64,000 nucleotides of DNA. Source: Callorhinus ursinus. Taxonomy: Eukaryota > Chordata > Mammalia > Carnivora > Otariidae. A program made the translations under genes and the position numbers. The notes under the pieces are model-generated. The model did not search any database. It was not told where the DNA came from and was given only the letters and a program-made list of their open reading frames with translations. Of this stretch, positions 57,900 through 64,000 are shown one piece after another (position 1 is the stretch's first letter; the number at the start of each line of letters is the position of its first letter). The DNA is taken from positions 31,459,820-31,523,819 of the forward strand of contig NW_020312817.1 of the NCBI RefSeq assembly GCF_003265705.1, in the 5' to 3' direction.

Positions 57900-58430
57900 C
57901 GCCGTGCAACCCTGCCAGCAAAGGGGCGGTCAAGGGGACGTGGGGGTAAAAGAAGGTGGAGGGAGAGAAGGGGGCAAGGGACATGAAAGGAAGAAAGGGT
58001 TTGTTAAGAAAGGAATGGTAGAGAAAGATGGTAAGGAAAAAAGAGAGCAAAGGCAAAGAAAAATCTTTCCTTGTATTTTTTGGATATTGATAGCCGTTTT
58101 CTGGTTTCACATATATTTCCAACAACCCGTTGTGTATCTCAACTTATATTAAGGCTGTTTTCATATTCCCCCCATCTTTCCCAAGATAAGGAAGGAAGAA
58201 AAAAGGAGGTGGTGAAACCTGCTTTCAACGACTCGCTCCCCTCGATCTGTGGGGTGGGAAAGCCTCAGTAGAGACTTTATGACCTATTGTTGGGCAGTTA
58301 ACAAGAATATTTCATTTCACAGTTAAAGACAAGGTCACCTTTTAGAACCAAGTATCATTAATATCTTGATGCTCCATGATTTTTGCAGCTCCCAAACCAG
58401 GATTTTGCTCTAGGTGCCCGAAGTCACATC
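57900..58430. other. Intergenic, purine-rich patch
   Basis: A GA/GGGAAG-rich stretch at 57940-58060. The frames on both strands are compositional. Confidence 0.45.
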
Positions 58431-58439
58431 ATAAGTTCT

Positions 58440-60880
58440 AAAAATAGCTTTATTGGGGTGTAATTGGCATACCAAAATGCACATATTTAAGGTGGATAAC
58501 TTGATGTGTTTTGAGATCTATATTATATACCATATATATCCCTGAAACCATCACTACAAGATAATGGACATTTCCATCACCCCAAAAGTTTCCTCACACC
58601 CTTTTGCAACCCCTCCCTTCTGACTCCCTGTATCTCCTGTCCCCAAACAACCCCTGACCTGCCTTCTTGTCACCATAGATTGCGTTTTCTGGACTTTTAT
58701 GTAATTGGGATTGTACATTATGTTTTCTCTTTTTTTGTCTGATTTTTTTCACTCAACAAAATTATTTTGAGATTCGTTCATCTCATCGTGTATCCTAAGA
58801 GTTCATTCCTTTTTATTGCTGGGGTTATTTTATTGCACGGATATACCAGAGTTTTTTCTGTCCCTTCACCTTTTGATGAACATTTGGGGAGTTTCCAGTA
58901 CTTGATTATTACAAAAAAATCTATGAATATTCATATAAATTCTTTAAATGGACATATGCTTTCATTTCTCTTGGATAAATACATAGGAGTAGAATGGCTG
59001 AACCATGTGATCTATGTTTAGCATTTTATTTTTTTATTTTTTAGCTCTCAAGTTATTTTATTTTTTACTTTTTTATAATTTTTTTTATTGTGTTATGTTA
59101 GTCACCATACTGTACATCATTAGTTTTTGATGTAGTGATCCACGATTCATTGTTTTCTTTTAGCACCTCGTGTTCCATGCAGTACGTGCCCTCCCTAATA
59201 ACCCATCACCAGGCTCACACGTCGCCCCACCCCCCTCCCCTCTAAAACCCTCAGTTTGATTCCTGGAGTCCATAGTCTCTCATGGTTCATCTCTCCCTCT
59301 GATTGCCCCCCCTTCTTTTTTCCCTTCCTTCTCCTAATGTCCTCCATACTATTCCTTATGTTCCGCAAATAAGTGAAACCATATGATAATTGACTTTCTC
59401 TGCTGGACTTATTTCACTTAGCATAATCTCCTCCAGTTCCATCCATGTCAATGCAAAGGGTGGGTATTCATCCTTTCTGATGGCTGAGTAATATTCCGTT
59501 GCATATATGGACCACATCTTCTTTATCCATTCATCTGTTGAAAGGCATCTCGACTCCTTCCACAGTTTGACTATTGCGGACATTGCTGCTATGAACATTG
59601 GGGTGCAGGTGACCCTTCTTTTCTGCATCTGTATCTTTGGGGTAAATACCCAGTAGTGCAATTACCGGGCCATAGGGTAGCTCTATTTTTAACGTCTTGA
59701 GGAACCTCCATATAGTTTTTCAGAGTGGCTACACCAACTTGCATTCCCACCAACAGTGTAAGAGGGTTCCCCTTTCTCCACATCCTCTTCGACCTTGTCA
59801 ATTTGTTGTTTCTTGCCTTGTCAATTTTTGCCGTTCTAACCAGTGTAAGGTGGTATCTCCGTGTGGCTTTGATTTTAATTTCCCTGATGGCTAAATGATG
59901 TTTAGCATTCTAAAAAACAGTCAAACTGTTTTCCAAAGTGGTTAGCCCATTTTATATTCCCACCAGCTATGAATGAGAGTTCCACTTCCTGCACCTTCTT
60001 AACAGCACTTGGTATTGTCATTCTCCAAAATTTTAGCTACTGCTCTATGTGTAGAGATATCTAATTGGGGTTTTAGTTTGCATTTCCCTAATGGCAAATT
60101 ACATTGAGCATTTTTTCATGTGCTTATTTGCCACTCGTATATCTTTGGTGAAGTATCTATTCAAAATTTTTGTCCATTATCTTAATTGAGATACTTGTTT
60201 TCTTTTTTATTGAATTTTGAGAGTTCTTTATATATTCTGTATGATAGAAGTCCTTTATTAGATAGGTAATTTGCCAGTGTTTTCTGTCTGTGGCTTTTAA
60301 TTTCCCTAACAGTGTCTTTGACAGGACAAGCTTTTCATTTTGATGAATCAATTTATACTTTCATGTATATTGTTTTTGGTGGTGTATCTAAAGATCCTTG
60401 CTTAATCTGAGGTCATAAAATTTTTCTCCTATATTTTCTTCTAAAAATTTTATACTTGGGGTTTTACATTTAAGCCTGTGGTCCATTCTGGGTTAATTTT
60501 TGTATATGGCATGAGGTAGGGATTGAATTTCATTCATTGTGTATGTGGATACACAATTGTTTCTAGCACCATCTGTTGAAAAGACTTGTTCCCCCACTGA
60601 GTTGCCTTTGCACCTTTGTAAAAAATCAGTTTTCCATATATGTATGTAGTTTCTATTTTGTTCCATTGATCTATTCATCAGTATTACTGCCAACACCACA
60701 CTGTTGATTGCGGTACTTTTATATTATCTTGAAATCAGATATTGTTATTCCTTCAGCTTTGTTTCTTCTCAAACTTGATTTGGCTATTCTAGCTTCTTTG
60801 CATTTCCATCTGAATTTTAGAATCAATTTTTTAATTTCTAAAAAAAAATCTAGCTAGAATTTTGTTTGGCATTTTGTTGA
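58440..60880 (-). mobile_element. Old L1, antisense, 3' UTR to ORF2
   Basis: Starts with TAGCTTTATTGGGGTGTAATTGG (antisense L1M 3' end) and continues into degraded ORF2 at 60200-60880. It is split by a younger L1 at 59026-59897. Confidence 0.75.
59026..59897 (-). mobile_element. Young carnivore L1 copy 3, 5'-truncated, inside an older L1
   Basis: Poly(T)-rich end, then the same 3' end seen in copy 1 (GTTAGTCACCATACTGTACA, TCATTAGTTTTTGATG), the 3' UTR and the last part of ORF2 (59356-59801, - strand). The duplication ATGTTTAGCATT is at 59014-59025 and 59898-59909. Confidence 0.92.
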
Positions 60881-60889
60881 CCAATTTGT

Positions 60890-61630
60890 CTCCTCAACTC
60901 AAGGAGATTGTGGGACTCCTCTCAGGCTCCCCTTCTGTGCATTGTTGCCTGGAAACTCTCTCAAGGCAGTAACCCCAGGGAATTGTAGGGGTCACCTTGT
61001 TTGTTACAGTCTCTCAGGAATTACTGTCCTTTCTTTCCCACTGTCCAGTATCTTGAAAACCATTGATTCATACATTTCATCCATGTTTTGGATTTTGAAG
61101 AATAGAAATTGTAACTTCAGGGAGTTGTCATTCTGGAGCACTTTCTAATCCTCTAAACCATTATTTTGTATACAACAAGCTCAAACATATTAAATTGCTT
61201 TTTAAAACAAGTTTCTGTAATGTTCAAATGTATCCATTCTATAATATAAAATAAGTCGAACAATTGTACTATGAAATTAATTATTTATTTAGACTTTGGT
61301 TACAACTCAGATAAATTCTTTTTAAACAGCATTCTTAAGCTTTGGCAAATACAGTTTGCATATGAAGAATTAAATTATTCCTTTCTTCCTTCTTCAATAC
61401 TTTACATTTACACAACCCAGCAAATTTAAATTTGGGAAATTTGACTGGGGAAAAGACTCTGCTAAAAATTATAAGTAGAAACAGCATTAGGAATTATTAA
61501 TGTCACTTAGCTGTGCTGTTCACAGAGCCCTAAGTGGGCAGCCACTTCCTGTCAGGTAGACTAGTCGCACCGTGGTGTGTATGAAATTCATCTGGAGCCC
61601 AAAGTTGGCTGTCCTAATTTTTAAAAGGTC
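60890..61630. other. Intergenic, nothing recognised
   Basis: No gene or nameable repeat. Confidence 0.45.
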
Positions 61631-61637
61631 CCGGTCA

Positions 61638-61735
61638 TGGGCACCTGGGTGGCTCAGTCGGTTAAGTGTTCAACTCTTGATTTCGGCTCGGGTCATGATC
61701 TCAGGGTCCTGCAATCGAGCCCCGCGTTGCGGACA
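61638..61735 (+). mobile_element. Can-SINE, 3'-truncated
   Basis: GGGCACCTGGGTGGCTCAGTC head through the B-box region GATCGAGCCCCGCGTTG-like, then breaks off without CT-rich body or poly(A). Confidence 0.85.
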
Positions 61736-61739
61736 TCTC

Positions 61740-63930
61740 TCTCCCCACTCCAGGCCTGGCTCAAGTGATAGAAGGTCCACCATAAAACCTTCCTGATCCA
61801 CATAACTAGATGTGCTCTCTCCTTCCTCAAAATAGCAAGGCACTTTTTGTGTCCTTTGTGAGCCTGACCAGCCCTCAGATCTTCAGCAATGCTAGGACAA
61901 GGACCAGGTATTAGTCACTTTTGTATTGCCTGTCTAGCGGTATGCACTCGATTAACATGTGTTCAACTAAATCAGACAACTCAAGAAACACAAAAGCACT
62001 TCACAGCTCCTACAGTTCCTAAAAGAGAAAATTAAGGGTCATTTCTACCCTCGGAGATGATGTGGGAGTGAGCAGAGGGAAGGAGGGCAGAGCAGGGCAG
62101 GAAATGGAGCCACTTTGCAGCTCAGGGGCTAGGCCAGAGGCAGTAAGCTCGAGGCAATGCCAAGACCAGCCCTTGACTTCAAATTCCTAGTACTCTCTTT
62201 CTCCCCTAAAAACAACACAGACACGTGGACGTTCCATTTTATTTTTTACTACCACCTGCATTGAATGGAATATGGACCATATACTAGACTTAATCATTGT
62301 GGCATTTCTAGGACCCAGTTGTTGTTTTTTTCTTTTTGAAATTTTAATTCATATTCCATTTCCAGGCTTTAGTTTGTAGTCTCTTGGTTTAGTAATAAAG
62401 TAACTCCTGCCGTCCCCCAGTGTGGAACTTAAAACGATCTAGAGAGGTGACAGAGGACCGTTCCTGACAACCTAGTGACAGTGAGCACTAATCTTGGAGG
62501 GACACCTAGCCCTTGGGCTTGCTGCTAACAGATTGGAAAATTTTAAAGTGAGATGATTTTTATTGCTTTAGGGACCAGTCCTACTGCATGTTACATCTAG
62601 TGATAGCACATATACTATGTTTATAACATTGTAAAAGTTGTCTTTTAAATGCAAAAAAAAATCTCTGCTTTATATTCATATCAAACTTTCACTTTTTCAA
62701 AGTGTTAGCACCAGATGTAACACTTCAGTGCAAACTTTTTACTTGCTGAGATTGGGAAGGACATGGTGCCATCTTAACTTGACTGTGAGGAAACTGGAAT
62801 GCAGTTAGATTTGCTGGAGGTCACACACCTAGCTCATGAGAGAGTGGAGCCTGGACCCAGGTGCCCTGAGTCCCAGCCCTGGCATGTGCAGTGAGGGAGG
62901 AAATCATATTCAGATCCATACAATCAGCCTTAAACCATTTTAGATTTAATGTACTTAGGAACTCTTTTTCCTTTGTTTTTATTTACCTAAAAAGTGCCTA
63001 TAGCAGTCTCTTTTATTTGTAAAAACAAAGACTTCTTGAAGTTCGTGTAATTGTTAACTTAGCCAACGACACACAAGTATCTCCCACAGTGGGGGAAATG
63101 GTTCATTGGAAAGGAAAACAGTAATTAAGATGGACTTTGGATAGGGAGTCCAGTGTCCATAGAATATAAATTCATGGGAATGTCCTGGAAAGGTGCCTTA
63201 CTCTATTTAGGAAACAATTTACATACATCTGGTTGTGGTAATTTCTCTACAAGATGCTGCTCACAGTCATACTTTGTTTCCGGTTTAATTTCAGTGTAAT
63301 TATGTGAATCATCACTGTTCCATAACTATAATTTACATTTCAGAACAGACTTAGTGGAGATTATGATCTATCTCACAGTTGCAAATCTCCCCTCCCCAAA
63401 TCTAGACTGTTCCAATGTGGCTCACTGAGTTGGCTGAGAAGCTTGGGGGTGAGAGGAAGTTTATTTGGATTTTCCCAAACTCAGCCATGTATTATGAACG
63501 CCTGGTATCTTTACAAAGAGGATAACTTGCTGGGGGCGCAGAAGCAAAAGCCGCCCATCTCCTTCTGACCTCCTACTGTGTCTCAGACGGGAAACGCTCT
63601 CCGAGCAGGGACCCTCTTCAAGATGCACAAGGCCCACAAAGCATGCTCTTCCGAACCACAGTTAGCTAGACTCCCAACTTAAGTTTCTTGTCCAAGGGAG
63701 GAGCCAGTGAACTGAGTTGGGTCTCAAAAGCAGCATCCAACCAAGCAGACTGTGCACCGTGCCTGCCAGGCTCTGACTCAGCCTCCACCCTTGAACAGCA
63801 CTGTAGCAGATGTGGGGCCGAGCTGCTCACTGTCCATCACCCCCAGGCATTTCTCACAAGTGAGTGCGATCTCTCACTGGTGCCCCTGTCCTGAAAGCCC
63901 ATTCATCAGAGAAGGGGCCGCCTTCTCTTC
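61740..63930. other. Intergenic, largely unrecognised
   Basis: A weak reverse MIR-like trace at 62755-62880 (CTGTGAGGAAACTGGAATGC). Nothing else identified. Short open frames near 63688-63985 lack gene features. Confidence 0.4.
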
Positions 63931-64000
63931 TTACGTCAGCTTTGTTGAGGTCTACATTACATACAACCAAATGCGTTCATTTTAAGTGTCAAGTGTGATG
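63930..64000 (-). mobile_element. Start of another L1 3' end, antisense, cut by the window edge
   Basis: CAGCTTTGTTGAGGTCTACATTACATACAA resembles the antisense L1M 3' terminus also seen at 41515 and 58440. Confidence 0.5.

Overview
This window is mammalian nuclear DNA. It most likely comes from an arctoid carnivoran (bear, seal or mustelid group). About twenty tRNA-derived Can-SINEs carry the head GGCGCCTGGGTGGCTCAG and a CT-rich body ending in AATAAATAAAATCTT-poly(A). The canid-type SINEC_Cf and felid-type bodies are absent, and there are L1 copies resembling carnivore L1. The species assignment is inference from repeat types recalled from memory.

The only functional gene I can support is RMDN2 (FAM82A, regulator of microtubule dynamics 2), on the + strand. 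Nine coding exons lie between 12832 and 55063. They encode the last 259 residues with canonical GT-AG splice sites, consistent phases and no internal stop. The N-terminal exon (membrane anchor and coiled coil in the family) is not in the window, so bases 1-12831 are intron. The 3' UTR follows the stop at 55061-55063, with two candidate poly(A) signals by 55380. The rest (about 55.4-64 kb) is intergenic.

Region by region: 1-12.8 kb is almost solid old antisense L1 with nested SINEs. 12.8-14.3 kb holds two exons and a polypurine tract. 16.9-21.3 kb is a young antisense L1 (copy 1). 22.4-30.1 kb holds exons 4-6 (window exons 3-5) among SINEs, MIRs and a MER5A-like hAT element. 30.9-34.5 kb is a + strand L1. 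35.05 kb is an exon. 36.7-40.5 kb is a second antisense L1 (copy 2) inserted into a MIR. 44.6-45.2 kb holds two exons separated by a nested inverted SINE pair. 47-48 kb is an L2. 50.3-51.3 kb is a dead C2H2 zinc-finger pseudogene. 55 kb is the last exon. 58.4-60.9 kb is an old L1 with a younger L1 inside it.

I do not see an undescribed biological system here. The most unusual observation is that the two same-orientation L1 copies, about 19.5 kb apart, show alternating near-identical and clearly diverged tracts. All four shared ORF2-killing lesions fall in the near-identical tracts, which suggests gene conversion or a mosaic source. Recombination between these copies would remove four RMDN2 exons and break the frame. 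Percentages given for these comparisons are estimates by eye.
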